A stretch of DNA of 64,000 nucleotides from an uncultured Eggerthellaceae bacterium. Its GTDB lineage: Bacteria; Actinomycetota; Coriobacteriia; Coriobacteriales; Eggerthellaceae. Within the stretch, counting starts at the first letter, position 1; every line of letters begins with the position of its first letter. The DNA lies in the NCBI GenBank assembly GCA_947650915.1, contig CANSWY010000006.1:1-64000 (forward strand), given 5' to 3'. Below, piece by piece: positions 17,289-26,432 of the stretch. Under the pieces are notes generated by a model. It saw only the letters and a list, made by a program, of their open reading frames with translations. It was not told the DNA's origin and ran no database searches. The translations under genes and the position numbers were made by a program.

Positions 17289-18560
17289 TCAGATGGTTCC
17301 ATCGGCATGCCTTCGAGCAAGCACTTTCCCGATTTCATGCGGGATCTGCACCACCAGCGCATTCCCCATGCAGAACGCCCGTTGTCCGTCGGTCATGCCC
17401 TCATCCGTCCAGCCCTTGGGAAACCCCTGCAGCTGATCCAACTCATCCGGCACCAACCGCCGATACCTGCCGTCGATCTGCACCACATGCTTGAAGCGTG
17501 ATGCGCCTGAACCTCCTTCACCGGTCAAGATCGTCCGGGATGGATTCGTGAGCAGATCTGGGAAAGCCATGGATCCCTCAGAATAGTGATACTTGAACCC
17601 TGTCCGCTTGTTCACACGCTCCTCGCTCTTGCCACCCTTGAGGTAACGCCAACGTTCCAACTTATCCTCTGGAATGTAGAACTCATCTGGCACTTCCTCA
17701 GGCGGCACGATCACATCACCCAAGGTCCTGCGCGGGCCTTCGTAGGCTTCCACCACATCCGCCGTCAGCACCTGGCACTCCTGCATGACGCCCGCGCCCA
17801 AGAACGGCGACTTCGCCCTCTTGTCTGTATTGAATGTGCGCGTGGTCTCATAGGGGTCATCAGGGATCTGGAACTCAGCGAACCGTTCCGGCTCTTCGAT
17901 GGGCAGCGCCTCCGCTAGAACGCCTTTCTTCAGACGGTCCTCCAGATTCCAATTCTCAGGCGTGAGCTGGGCGAATAAATACACGCGCTTGCGCCGCTGC
18001 GGCGCGCCGTACTCCGCGCTGTTCACCACGCGCCATTCCACGGAATAGCCTAGATCGGCGAAACAGGAGAGCATGATTGCGAAATCGCGACCGCGCTGCG
18101 AAGCGGGGCTCTTCAGCAGCCGGTCCACGTTCTCCAGCAGGACATAACGCGGCTCCTTCAGATGCAAGAACCGGTAGATGTCCCACCAAAGGACGCCCTT
18201 TTTGCCGTCAATGCCGCCCGACTTGGAAAGCGGCTTCGCCACGGAATAGTCCTGACACGGAAATCCGCCCACCACCATGTCCACGTCAGGGATCTGGATC
18301 TTCCCCGCCTCGTAGTCATCCAGCACGCGTTCGATGTCCTGTTTGACGCAGCTGCCTTCGCCGAAACGCTCTTCATAGCAGCGCCACGCGAACTGCTTGG
18401 CCTCGCTTCCGGGAGGCTCCCACTGATTCGCCCAGATCGTCTGATAGGGACCAGCAGAAGGCTTGTCGAATTGAGGGCGTTCGGGGTCATGGTACCCCTC
18501 TAGACCAAGGCGAAACCCGCCCACGCCGGCGAACAGCTCGGCGATGCTGATAGCTTGCAT
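17289..18560 (-). CDS. DNA (cytosine-5-)-methyltransferase
   Basis: The 423-residue enzyme has the C5-methyltransferase motifs in order: I (AELFAGVGGFRLGL, residue 7), IV with catalytic Cys102 (GGFPCQDYS), VI (VLLENVDRLL, about 137), VIII (QRRKRVYLFAQ, about 187) and IX-X near the end (GNALVVQIPHEIG). The target-recognition region lies between about 215 and 350. It is 119 bp downstream of a Sau3AI/MutH-type nuclease on the same strand, so the two form a type II system; GATC is the expected site if the nuclease is a true Sau3AI relative. AAGGAG stands before the ATG. Confidence 0.93.
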   Translation of the reverse strand: MQAISIAELFAGVGGFRLGLEGYHDPERPQFDKPSAGPYQTIWANQWEPPGSEAKQFAWRCYEERFGEGSCVKQDIERVLDDYEAGKIQIPDVDMVVGGFPCQDYSVAKPLSKSGGIDGKKGVLWWDIYRFLHLKEPRYVLLENVDRLLKSPASQRGRDFAIMLSCFADLGYSVEWRVVNSAEYGAPQRRKRVYLFAQLTPENWNLEDRLKKGVLAEALPIEEPERFAEFQIPDDPYETTRTFNTDKRAKSPFLGAGVMQECQVLTADVVEAYEGPRRTLGDVIVPPEEVPDEFYIPEDKLERWRYLKGGKSEERVNKRTGFKYHYSEGSMAFPDLLTNPSRTILTGEGGSGASRFKHVVQIDGRYRRLVPDELDQLQGFPKGWTDEGMTDGQRAFCMGNALVVQIPHEIGKVLARRHADGTI

Positions 18561-18679
18561 GGCACGTTTCTCCTTAGCTACTGTGCCAAAATGTCTCGCG
18601 TTATTCTAGCTGATCACGCTATCGCGACCAAGTGCAGAAGTACCCGGCATGGTACAGGCAGCCAGATTTCGTGACCCCA

Positions 18680-20158
18680 TCAATTCTCATCATCAAGCCT
18701 GATCACCGCGTACACATAGTCACTGTTCAACCAGAAGCTCTGCTTGGTCATCACGCGTCCGTCGGGCAGTTCGTCGCCGTATCGGTCTGGATCACCGATC
18801 ACGCTCCCACCTTCAAAACGATAGCCGCGCTTCGTCGTATGCGGACGGACATGGGAGATGGAACCCCGATCGCTCTTCTTGGGCAGATTGTTGCTGACGA
18901 TCGGCTTCCCGTGCCGGTCAAGGGTCACGATCAGCTCCACTCCCTCCGACACCACGTCTTTGGTGCGCTGCCAGCAATCCTTCAGCGGCCCATCGATGTC
19001 CTCCACGCTCATCGACCAGAAACGCGCCCCCGCCAAACAAATGCGGTCGCCTTGTTTCTGGAACGAAACGAACAAGAAGCGCGTCTCTTCGAAGTACGCT
19101 CTCAGATGCGAGTCCTCCCAGTCTTGCTCAACGATCTCACGGAACTTGAAGGTGTCCAAAGAAAGCGACTCCCTGACCGCACCGTGTTCTTCGATCCTGA
19201 CCGCTCTGACCGAGATGTTCGCCTTCTCGAATTCCTCAGCCCGCTCTCCCCGCACGCCCAACAACGCGTAGACGATCTGGCTCCACTGCGCTTTGTTTCC
19301 CCGGTATTCAAGCCCGAGCATCTGGCAAAGCTCCGCGTCCGTCTTCCCCGCGTGAGGGGTGATCAGCGACAAAACATAGTCCTCGAACGACATCCGATCA
19401 AGGACGCCTTCATCCTTGATGATCATCTCTGCGGGCTGCAGATCTCCGATCATTTTCGCATGCAAGATGTAATCCATGTATGAACGCTTGAAGCAGAACG
19501 CGCGCTTTTTGGCAGGCGCATGCGGTGGATAGTACTGATCCACCCACATGGTGGCCTCCGTCGCACCTTTCGTGCAAGCGCCCAAGTACGTGGTCATTCC
19601 CTCGGAAAGCTGCTCCGCCTTCCCTGCTTTGACGAACGCGGCTATCTTGTCATAATCACCACGGATGATCTTGAGGTCATCATCTGACGGCGTGATCAGC
19701 TTCACATATTTGATCTCTTGATCGTATTTGTCCCTCAACTTGTTGCGCTCGTAGTAGATGAGCAGGATCTTCTGGCTCTTATGCCAGACGTGCGACCGGA
19801 AGAAGTCCTCTTCGATCGGCCCATCGAACGGGATCATGGTCAGCACGAGCCGCTCCCCTGCTGCATGGCTGCCATCGCGCTTGAGATTCACGCAGGAAGC
19901 CTTCAGTTCCACTCCCGCTTCTGCGAAATCCGGCTCCTGATCGCTGTTCGCCTTGTACCCGAAGAACCGCTCTTCGATGAGCGTGCCCATGCCGCCCTTG
20001 TACCGCACGTTTCCGTAATCCCGGTCCACGCCATCAGGAACGATGCCCAGATCCAGCACCTCACGAAAGGTCATGCCCTCCAGCTGCTTCGCATACGTTT
20101 CCAGCGACGCGGGATCGGAAAGGTCGCAACCCTCCAAACGCATGGCCAGCGTCTTCAT
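18680..20158 (-). CDS. Type II restriction endonuclease, Sau3AI/MutH family
   Basis: This 492-residue protein is close to Sau3AI (about 490) in length. The N-terminal MutH-like domain holds GGMGTLIEERFF (Glu62) and EPDFAEAGVELKAS, giving the catalytic set Asp77, Glu84, Lys86. The C-terminal half, with a second MutH-like region in Sau3AI, acts there as a DNA-binding effector domain. Sau3AI cuts unmethylated GATC and is protected by a cytosine-5 methyltransferase, which is the neighbour here. The ATG at 20158 has AGGAGG eight bases upstream, in preference to a longer frame. GATC occurs often in this window, so the system may be recent or constantly protected. Confidence 0.88.
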   Translation of the reverse strand: MKTLAMRLEGCDLSDPASLETYAKQLEGMTFREVLDLGIVPDGVDRDYGNVRYKGGMGTLIEERFFGYKANSDQEPDFAEAGVELKASCVNLKRDGSHAAGERLVLTMIPFDGPIEEDFFRSHVWHKSQKILLIYYERNKLRDKYDQEIKYVKLITPSDDDLKIIRGDYDKIAAFVKAGKAEQLSEGMTTYLGACTKGATEATMWVDQYYPPHAPAKKRAFCFKRSYMDYILHAKMIGDLQPAEMIIKDEGVLDRMSFEDYVLSLITPHAGKTDAELCQMLGLEYRGNKAQWSQIVYALLGVRGERAEEFEKANISVRAVRIEEHGAVRESLSLDTFKFREIVEQDWEDSHLRAYFEETRFLFVSFQKQGDRICLAGARFWSMSVEDIDGPLKDCWQRTKDVVSEGVELIVTLDRHGKPIVSNNLPKKSDRGSISHVRPHTTKRGYRFEGGSVIGDPDRYGDELPDGRVMTKQSFWLNSDYVYAVIRLDDEN

Positions 20159-20330
20159 TTGAGCACCTCCTGGCGCGATCGCCCGTTCCCGCAATACGCT
20201 CCCATCATACGCGTGCTCTCGCTGACCCGCTCTGCGCTTCCCGCGCACGCCCTTTTTGCGAAACGCGCCGTTGCTATAATCCTGGGATCAGGATCGGGTT
20301 CGGCATGCTGGGGGATGGGCAGGTGGCGCG

Positions 20331-20768
20331 GTGTTCGTGGATGCTCCTATCAAGGTGCGGTACGGGGAGACGGACATGATGGGCGTGGTGTACCACGCGA
20401 ACTACCTGCTGTACTTCGAAGACGCGCGCATCGCCTTCCTGGACGCGCTGGGCTTTTCGTACAGCCAGCGCATCGAAGAGGCTGGCTACATGAGCCCCAT
20501 CCGCTCCGTTGAGATCCAGTATCACCAGCCACTGCGCTATGGCGAAACAGGCTTCGTGCGCACGTCCATCGCGAAGAACCTGCCCCTGCGCACGGTCTAC
20601 CGCCAACAGGTCTTCCGCGAAGGCGATGACCCGAAAGCGGACAAGCCGCTGGTGGACGCTCTGGTGACGGTCTGCGTGGTAGAGCGCGCCACATTCAAGC
20701 CTGTGAACCTCAAGCGCACCTTCCCGGATCTGTTCGCGAAATACGCAGAGGCGCAGGAAGCGGACTGA
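20331..20768 (+). CDS. Acyl-CoA thioesterase, YbgC/4HBT family
   Basis: The 145-residue hotdog-fold protein has the 4-hydroxybenzoyl-CoA thioesterase signature VRYGETDMMGVVYHANYLLYFEDAR, cut here to its core (ETDMMGVVYHANY, with the catalytic aspartate). Members hydrolyse short or medium acyl-CoA. It starts at GTG and is divergent from the restriction gene; a TATAAT -10 element is visible at 20273-20278. It is followed closely by two genes on the same strand. Confidence 0.9.
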   Translation: MFVDAPIKVRYGETDMMGVVYHANYLLYFEDARIAFLDALGFSYSQRIEEAGYMSPIRSVEIQYHQPLRYGETGFVRTSIAKNLPLRTVYRQQVFREGDDPKADKPLVDALVTVCVVERATFKPVNLKRTFPDLFAKYAEAQEAD

Positions 20769-20843
20769 CGCCTCGCGCGCCCGTTCGGTATACACTTGTC
20801 ATCAACGAAATGATCGCGGACCGAAGGCTGAACGGGTGAACCC

Positions 20844-22130
20844 ATGAAGACCTGCCCCAATTGCAACCTGCACTTCAACGATGGCTACGTCTGCCCGCAG
20901 TGCGGCGGCGCGCTGTATGACCAGGATTCCTACGCGCAGCAGGCGGCCTATCCGGCTGACCCTGCTGCCTATGGCGCTTACCCTGCCGGCTACGAACAGC
21001 CCTACCCTCAGCCGACGCAACCCTACGGCTACGCACCGCAGCAGCCCTACGTGCAGCAGCCAGCGGCCTACCAGCCCACGCAGGCCTACGCCGCGCCCGA
21101 ACCCGCCTATGCGGAACCCGCGCCCGAACCGGCACCGCTCCCCGTGGCCACCGCTTCTGTTGCAGCAAGCGCACCGCCCGCAAAAAGCAGCCGCGGCAAG
21201 ACGGCCGCCATCGTCATCCTGGCCATCCTGGCCGTGGCTCTGGGCGCAGCGTGCGCGTATCTCTTCCTCACCAATCCGCCGAAGCAGGGTCCCACGGAGC
21301 TGGAACGCACCGTCGTGAATGAGGCCTGGTCATGGCAGACGAACGTGAGCGACCTGCTGGACGAGATGGACGCTGCGGCCGCCACCCTCAACGGCACGCC
21401 CGAAAGCGCCAGCGCGGACACCAAAGAGCCCGCGGCAGGCACTGAGGGCGCTGCGAACGCAGCCGCCGCAGACGCAGCCACCGCAAACACCGAACCCACC
21501 GAAACGCCCAACGAAGGCGCCTCCAGCGCTGCAGACACCGCCTCCAGCAACCCCGCTGCCGAAGAGCCCGCAGCTCAAGCCGCATCCACGGACACCGGAC
21601 CGCTCACGGATGACGAAGCCGCAGCCTTGGCAGAAGCGGAGGCGCTCGTGGCCGCCGCCGAGGCCAATGCCGCCGAACGCCATCCCGAGAACGCCGCAGC
21701 CGCTACGAACCTGGAACAGATGGGAGCGGCGGGCAAGCTGCTCGGCTATATGGCGACACTGGCCGTCCTGGCAAGCGACGACCAGATGGATACGCTGAAC
21801 GCCCCCATGCAAGCGCTTTCGGAAGACTACCCTGAGCTGGTGACTGCTTGGGACAACGTGCGCGACACCGTCACGGCATACCTGCAAGAGCACCTGAACA
21901 GCCAAGATGCTGCCAAGGGGAACACCGCAACGGCTGGTCCGGAGAACGCTGACGCGCCCGGCACCAACGCGAACACGGAGAGCACCGCGAACGCTGCTGG
22001 CGCGAACACAGCCACCGCATTGGACGCTTCCGCTGACGCAGGTGCCTGGGAGCAGTTCCTGGACGCGTTCCGCGCCGCCCGCGAGGACTTCCTGCAGAAA
22101 GCGAACGCCGCCGGCTTCTCCCTCAGCTGA
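20844..22130 (+). CDS. Zinc-ribbon membrane protein with Ala-rich extracellular domain
   Basis: The 428-residue protein starts with a zinc ribbon (CPNCNLHF, then CPQCGG; Cys4, Cys7, Cys18, Cys21). A Pro/Tyr/Gln/Ala-rich linker with PYxQPxxY-like repeats runs to about residue 110, followed by one membrane helix (AAIVILAILAVALGAACAYLFL, about 122-143, shown here as a single hydrophobic run of 20 or so). The outer part is Ala/Thr/Glu-rich and low in complexity, with helical segments at about 145-180 and 265-350. The topology is zinc ribbon inside, Ala-rich domain outside. No function is known; stress-sensing or envelope roles are conceivable. Confidence 0.8.
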   Translation: MKTCPNCNLHFNDGYVCPQCGGALYDQDSYAQQAAYPADPAAYGAYPAGYEQPYPQPTQPYGYAPQQPYVQQPAAYQPTQAYAAPEPAYAEPAPEPAPLPVATASVAASAPPAKSSRGKTAAIVILAILAVALGAACAYLFLTNPPKQGPTELERTVVNEAWSWQTNVSDLLDEMDAAAATLNGTPESASADTKEPAAGTEGAANAAAADAATANTEPTETPNEGASSAADTASSNPAAEEPAAQAASTDTGPLTDDEAAALAEAEALVAAAEANAAERHPENAAAATNLEQMGAAGKLLGYMATLAVLASDDQMDTLNAPMQALSEDYPELVTAWDNVRDTVTAYLQEHLNSQDAAKGNTATAGPENADAPGTNANTESTANAAGANTATALDASADAGAWEQFLDAFRAAREDFLQKANAAGFSLS

Positions 22131-22135
22131 CGCGG

Positions 22136-22816
22136 ATGTGCAACAGCTTCACCATCTGCAGCACGGAAAGCCAAGCGCAGGCGGTGGCCGCGCTTGCGGC
22201 TGCACTGGGCGCCTCGTGCTCTGACGCCGCTGCTCCCGGAAGCGCCCAGCCCGGCACCGTGGCCTACCCAGGCATGCCCGCACCGGTGGTGGTCACGGCA
22301 TCATCGAATGACGGCAAGCTCAGCCTGGCTGTGGACGAACTGCCCTTCGGCGTGCCCGTCACCTGGAAGAGCGGCAGCATCTTCAACGCGCGCCTGGAAT
22401 CCGTGTTGAGCGGGGAAGGCATATGGGCCGAAGCTGCTGACACCGGCCGCTGCATCCTGCCCTGTGCCTCCTTCTTCGAGACCCACGGCAGCCAGAAGGC
22501 GAAAAGCCCGCGGACCGGGCGCACGGTGAAGCAGCGCTATGCGTTCGAAGCGGAAGATGGCGCACCGCTGTACCTGGCGGCCATCCGGACGGAAGGCGGG
22601 TTCGCAGTGGTGACCACCGCCCCCAACCAGGATGTCGCACCCGTGCATGACCGCATGCCGCTCACGCTGACGGCGCACGAGGCGGCCATCTGGCTGGATC
22701 CGCGCATCGCACCGGTGCAGCTGGCCGCACTGGCAGACCGCAGCGCTGTGCATCTGGCCAGCTCTCCCGTGCTCCCCTCCCCACCCGAGGACGCCCAGCT
22801 CACGCTACCGCTCTGA
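22136..22816 (+). CDS. SOS response-associated peptidase (SRAP/YedK-HMCES family)
   Basis: The 226-residue protein keeps the SRAP active site: Cys2, exposed once Met1 is removed (MCNSF), the glutamate in FFETHG (Glu115) and the histidine in HDRMP (His171). SRAP proteins crosslink covalently to abasic sites in single-stranded DNA and protect them. The spacing is six bases from the previous stop, so it is probably cotranscribed with the zinc-ribbon gene. The region around residues 25-50 is shorter and more Ala-rich than usual. Confidence 0.92.
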   Translation: MCNSFTICSTESQAQAVAALAAALGASCSDAAAPGSAQPGTVAYPGMPAPVVVTASSNDGKLSLAVDELPFGVPVTWKSGSIFNARLESVLSGEGIWAEAADTGRCILPCASFFETHGSQKAKSPRTGRTVKQRYAFEAEDGAPLYLAAIRTEGGFAVVTTAPNQDVAPVHDRMPLTLTAHEAAIWLDPRIAPVQLAALADRSAVHLASSPVLPSPPEDAQLTLPL

Positions 22817-22869
22817 GCAACCGCGGCACCGGCCCCAACCCAGCGCCCGCGCCACAACCGGATGCCCCG

Positions 22870-24729
22870 TCACTCCCCGAACTGCATCCGGTAGTAGCGC
22901 GCATATGTGCCGCCGCGCGCCAGCAGCTCCTCATGGGTGCCGCTCTCCATCACGCGCCCCTCCTCCACCACGGCGATCTGCTGTGCGGAACGGATGGTGG
23001 ACAGCCGGTGCGCGATCATGATGGTGGTGCGCCCCTTCGAAAGCTGCCGCAGCGACGCCTGGATGGCGCGCTCGCTCTCGTTGTCCAGCGCGCTGGTAGC
23101 CTCGTCCAGGATGAGGATGCGCGGATCGCGCAGGAACACGCGCGCGATGGCGATGCGCTGTTTCTGTCCGCCGGACAGCCGCGCGCCCCGTTCGCCCACG
23201 CGCGTTTTGTAGCCATCCGGCAGGCTCATGATGAAATCATGGATGTTCGCCAGCTTTGCCGCTTCCTGGATCTCCTCATCCGTGGCACCGGGACGTCCGT
23301 AGGCGATGTTGTCCCGGATGGTGCTGCCGAACAGGTATACATCCTGCTGCACGATGCCAATGGATGCGCGCAAGGATCTGAGCGTGACGGAACGGACGTC
23401 AACGCCGTCCACCTCCACCGCGCCGGCGTCCACGTCGTAGAAGCGCGGCAGCAGCGAACAGGTGGTGGTCTTGCCGCCGCCCGACGGCCCCACCAGCGCA
23501 AGCGTGCTGCCCGCAGGCACGTGCAGGCTGAACCCGCTGAGCACCTTCGTGCGGCCGTCGTAGGAGAAACTCACATCTCGATAGCGCACCTCGCCCCGGA
23601 TGGTAGCCGCGCCCGCGCCGTTCGCAACCGCGCCATCCCGCTTGCGCTCCGCCTCCTCCAGCGGCAAGGCGCCCGGCGCATCCGCCACGTCCGGGTGCTC
23701 AGCCAGTACTTCGATGAACCGACGGAACCCGGCATAGCCCTTTTGCAACGTCTCCGTGAAATTGATCAGCTGCTCCACCGGCGCGATGAAGATGCCGATG
23801 TACAGCGCGTAGATGGCCAGGTCAGCCACATCCAACGTGCCCTGTGCCACGAAGAAGCCGCCGCCCACCACCGTGACGGTGTACAACAGTCCCAAGAACA
23901 GGGAGTTCATGGCATGGAACGCGCCCAAGAACCGGTACGAACGCTTCTTGGTGTCCAAAAACGCTTCGTTCGCGTGGCCGAACTTGCGGTGCTCCGCCGC
24001 CTCGGTGCCGAACGATTTCACCACGCGGATGCCGCCCAGCGAATCCTGCACCGTGGCGTTGATGTCCGCCATGCGCTCGCGGTTCTGCCGAAAGACCATG
24101 CGGCGGCGGTAGTTCAGCCAGAACGACAGCGCCGCCATCGCCACCGTGACGCCCAGCATGACGGCCGTGAGCGGCACATTGATCATGAACAGCAGCACGA
24201 ACGAGCCCACGATCTTCAGCACGCAGATGAAGAGGTTCTCCGGCCCATGATGCGCCAGCTCAGAGATGTCGAACAGGTCAGAGGTGATCTTCGCCATCAT
24301 GGTGCCGGTGTTGTGGCGGTCATAGTAGCTGAAGGAGAGGCGCTGGTACTGCTCGAACAGGTCGCGCCGCATGTCCGCCTCCATGTAGGCGCCCATGATG
24401 TGGCCCCAGCAAGTGATGAACCACTGGCATGCGCTGCGCACGGCATACAGCGCGATGAACAGGACCGCGATCAACCCCAGCGTTGAGAGGATGACCCCCG
24501 GTGCCTCCAGGAAGAATTCACGGGTGAAGAAGTTCAGCAGCTGAGGGAACGCCAGGTCCACGGCAGCCAAGACCACCGCGCACGCCAAGTCAGCGAAGAA
24601 GAGACCCTTGTATGGACCGTAATAGGAAACGAAGCGCGCCAGCACTTCCTTGGCGGAAACGTCTGGCGCGCTCTCTTGGGCAGAAACGGACGCAGAGGCG
24701 TCCGCACCGGCGGGGCGGGTTGGTCTCAT
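22870..24729 (-). CDS. ABC exporter, fused permease and ATPase
   Basis: This 619-residue half-transporter has six membrane helices (about residues 40-320) followed by an ATPase domain. The domain carries Walker A LVGPSGGGKTT, signature LSGGQKQRIAIAR, Walker B ILILDEATSALD and the switch histidine in MIAHRLSTI. It resembles multidrug/lipid exporters of the MsbA/BmrA type. The N-terminal 35 residues are Ala/Ser-rich and probably cytoplasmic. There is no partner half-transporter nearby, so it should work as a homodimer. Confidence 0.93.
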   Translation of the reverse strand: MRPTRPAGADASASVSAQESAPDVSAKEVLARFVSYYGPYKGLFFADLACAVVLAAVDLAFPQLLNFFTREFFLEAPGVILSTLGLIAVLFIALYAVRSACQWFITCWGHIMGAYMEADMRRDLFEQYQRLSFSYYDRHNTGTMMAKITSDLFDISELAHHGPENLFICVLKIVGSFVLLFMINVPLTAVMLGVTVAMAALSFWLNYRRRMVFRQNRERMADINATVQDSLGGIRVVKSFGTEAAEHRKFGHANEAFLDTKKRSYRFLGAFHAMNSLFLGLLYTVTVVGGGFFVAQGTLDVADLAIYALYIGIFIAPVEQLINFTETLQKGYAGFRRFIEVLAEHPDVADAPGALPLEEAERKRDGAVANGAGAATIRGEVRYRDVSFSYDGRTKVLSGFSLHVPAGSTLALVGPSGGGKTTTCSLLPRFYDVDAGAVEVDGVDVRSVTLRSLRASIGIVQQDVYLFGSTIRDNIAYGRPGATDEEIQEAAKLANIHDFIMSLPDGYKTRVGERGARLSGGQKQRIAIARVFLRDPRILILDEATSALDNESERAIQASLRQLSKGRTTIMIAHRLSTIRSAQQIAVVEEGRVMESGTHEELLARGGTYARYYRMQFGE

Positions 24730-24812
24730 CAGGCACCTCGGGATCAGGAATGCATGTTCGTGCGGTTCCCCATTCTAGCCCGAAGACGCCCAGCCCACCC
24801 CGCCGCTCCATG

Positions 24813-25023
24813 GATGTGCAAAAGGGACATTCCAAATTGCACATAGCAGAGGGACGACAGGGATGTGCAAAAGGGACGTTCCAAATTGCACATAGAAATA
24901 GAGAATGAGCACTGAGGAGCTTATCCTATGTGCAATTTGGGACGTCCCTTTTGCACATCTGGCAACCTCGCAGGTGCAATTTGGGACGTCCCTTTCGCAC
25001 ATCAAGCAACCACCTTCTGCACA
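24813..25023. repeat. REPIN-type element R6, composite block
   Basis: A single left arm (24814-24846), a short linker (CAGAGGGACGACAGGG) and a full palindrome (24863-24959, loop GAGCACTGAGGAGCTTATC) are followed by an extra right arm (24974-25002) and further arm fragments to 25023. The left arm, linker and palindrome recur almost unchanged in R8. Confidence 0.95.
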
Positions 25024-25050
25024 TCCGGGCCGCCCAGCGCCATGATGCGT

Positions 25051-25515
25051 CTAGTCGTTGCCCTTCCCTGACCAGCGCTCAAGATGGGGCAGCAAGGTGG
25101 CCATGAGCGACACGGCCTCTTCGCGCGTGACCCCCAGCGCATCCGCCTCCAGCTGTGCCGTGGCCTCGATGAACTCATCCATGTCCACATCCTTCGCCGT
25201 GAATTCACCGCCTTCATAGCAGAACTTGCAGTAGCTCCCGCTGGCAGAGCCGTCCGCCTCCGTGCCATGCATGGCCGGATCAGGGATGGGCATGGAGCAG
25301 CACTGGCAATAGTATTCCAGCGGCATGTCGAAAAAGCGCTCCAGCGGCACGCTGTACGTGACGCAGATCAACTTCACCATGTCGATGCCCGGCGATGTCT
25401 CCCCTGTCTCCCACCGAGATACCGCCTGCCGCGTGACGTACAGGTCCTTCGCCATCTGTTCCTGCGTGATGCCCTTCTCTGTGCGAATCTGCGCGATCGT
25501 GTCCTTCATGGCCAT
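25051..25515 (-). CDS. XRE-family regulator with a C-terminal zinc-ribbon domain
   Basis: The 154-residue protein has an N-terminal Cro/C1 helix-turn-helix (KGITQEQMAKDLYVTRQAV, then SRWETGETSPGID) and a zinc-binding region with CQCCSMPI (about residue 76) and CKFCYEGG (about 103). The second half matches the putative zinc-ribbon domain often linked to XRE repressors, with a helical tail (EEAVSLMATLLPHLERW). It may sense metal or redox state. AAGGAG stands before the ATG. REPIN R6 lies just beyond its 3' end. Confidence 0.88.
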   Translation of the reverse strand: MAMKDTIAQIRTEKGITQEQMAKDLYVTRQAVSRWETGETSPGIDMVKLICVTYSVPLERFFDMPLEYYCQCCSMPIPDPAMHGTEADGSASGSYCKFCYEGGEFTAKDVDMDEFIEATAQLEADALGVTREEAVSLMATLLPHLERWSGKGND

Positions 25516-25662
25516 GCCGGCTCCTTCCGTACGGTCAGCTGCTGCTTTCGATCATCCCCGCTGCTGCATCCTCCGTCAAGCAACGCTCTGTTGCCTTGAA
25601 TGTGCAAAGGCTCCGTTCGTGAATGCTTTCCGCTAGACTGGCAGGCGTCGAAAGGAGCACTC

Positions 25663-25941
25663 ATGGAATGCACGCACGCGGGCGCAACGCTCACCTGCAA
25701 CACTGACATCCCCGAAGAAGAGGCGCGCGCCTACATTGACTACCTGCAGGACAAGCACGGTGCCATCGCCACCGTGGAAGTCACCATCGATGGCGACTAT
25801 GCAGACCTGAACTACACCTGCAAGGATCAAGCGCCCTTCGAACGCATCCGCCGCATCACCGGCTACCTGGTGGGCACGCTGGATCGCTTCAACGACGCCA
25901 AGCGCGCCGAAGAACACGACCGAGTGAAACACGCCCTCTAA
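25663..25941 (+). CDS. Small protein resembling the C-terminus of anaerobic ribonucleotide reductase
   Basis: The 92-residue product begins at an ATG with GAAAGGAG upstream. Its last third, ERIRRITGYLVGTLDRFNDAK, resembles the C-terminal glycyl-radical segment of class III ribonucleotide reductase (NrdD), where a TGYL/RxN-like pattern occurs. It lacks the catalytic barrel and the zinc cysteines of NrdD (cysteines here are C3, C12 and one in YTCKD). It may be a free-standing accessory protein or a gene-fragment relic. Adjacent genes give no functional context. Confidence 0.6.
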   Translation: MECTHAGATLTCNTDIPEEEARAYIDYLQDKHGAIATVEVTIDGDYADLNYTCKDQAPFERIRRITGYLVGTLDRFNDAKRAEEHDRVKHAL

Positions 25942-25949
25942 CCCCCCCC

Positions 25950-26047
25950 CAGGCGCAAAAGGGACGTTCCAAATTGCACATAGGAATGGTCTTTCAGTGC
26001 TCACTCTCTTTTTTCTATGTGCAATTTGGGACGTCCCTTTTGCGCCT
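25950..26047. repeat. REPIN-type element R7 with altered, matched ends
   Basis: The ends read AGGCGCAAAAGGG and CCCTTTTGCGCCT instead of ATGTGC/GCACAT. Both arms carry the same change, so pairing is kept. The loop is inverted (CTTTCAGTGCTC). Confidence 0.95.
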
Positions 26048-26055
26048 TCTGCACA

Positions 26056-26385
26056 TCAGCCATCTGATTCCAGATTCAGGTAGAAGCACCTTTTCACTGA
26101 ATCGGAGAATCCCATTTTCCGATAGAGATGATCGACATTGGCTTTCGTGCTGCTGGTTGCGAGCATGACCTTATAACAGCCGCTTGCCCTGGCCTTGTCG
26201 ATCGCCTCCCTCAATAGCTGCTGCGCATATCCCTGGTTTTGAAAACGCTCATACGTCCTGACGTTCTCGATCACAGCGAAAGGCCTGCCGTCGTGAGCCT
26301 CGTCATCGTTATTCAGGACATAAAGGTTGAGACTGCTCACAATCTGCCCCTGCCGAAAGATGACCAGCTTCTCATAGTCCACCAT
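26056..26385 (-). CDS. GNAT acetyltransferase, short and probably N-terminally truncated
   Basis: The 109-residue protein has the acetyl-CoA-binding motif of GNAT enzymes (ENVRTYERFQNQGYAQQLL, with the Q/RxxGxA-like turn) and the final strands (KVMLATSSTKANVDHLYRKMGF). The first strand and helices of the fold, usually about 40 residues, are missing. REPIN R8 lies 50 bp upstream of the start, so its arrival may have removed the 5' end. Activity is uncertain. A weak GAGGGGAG ribosome site precedes the ATG. Confidence 0.72.
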   Translation of the reverse strand: MVDYEKLVIFRQGQIVSSLNLYVLNNDDEAHDGRPFAVIENVRTYERFQNQGYAQQLLREAIDKARASGCYKVMLATSSTKANVDHLYRKMGFSDSVKRCFYLNLESDG

Positions 26386-26432
26386 TGAGCACTCCCCTCA
26401 TCCCGCCTCTGGACGCGATAAACCGTCCCCCA

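Noticed and set aside
22933-24486. Plus-strand frame of about 517 codons opposite the ABC exporter
   Set aside because: The exporter on the other strand has every expected motif; the antisense frame has low-complexity Arg/His composition.
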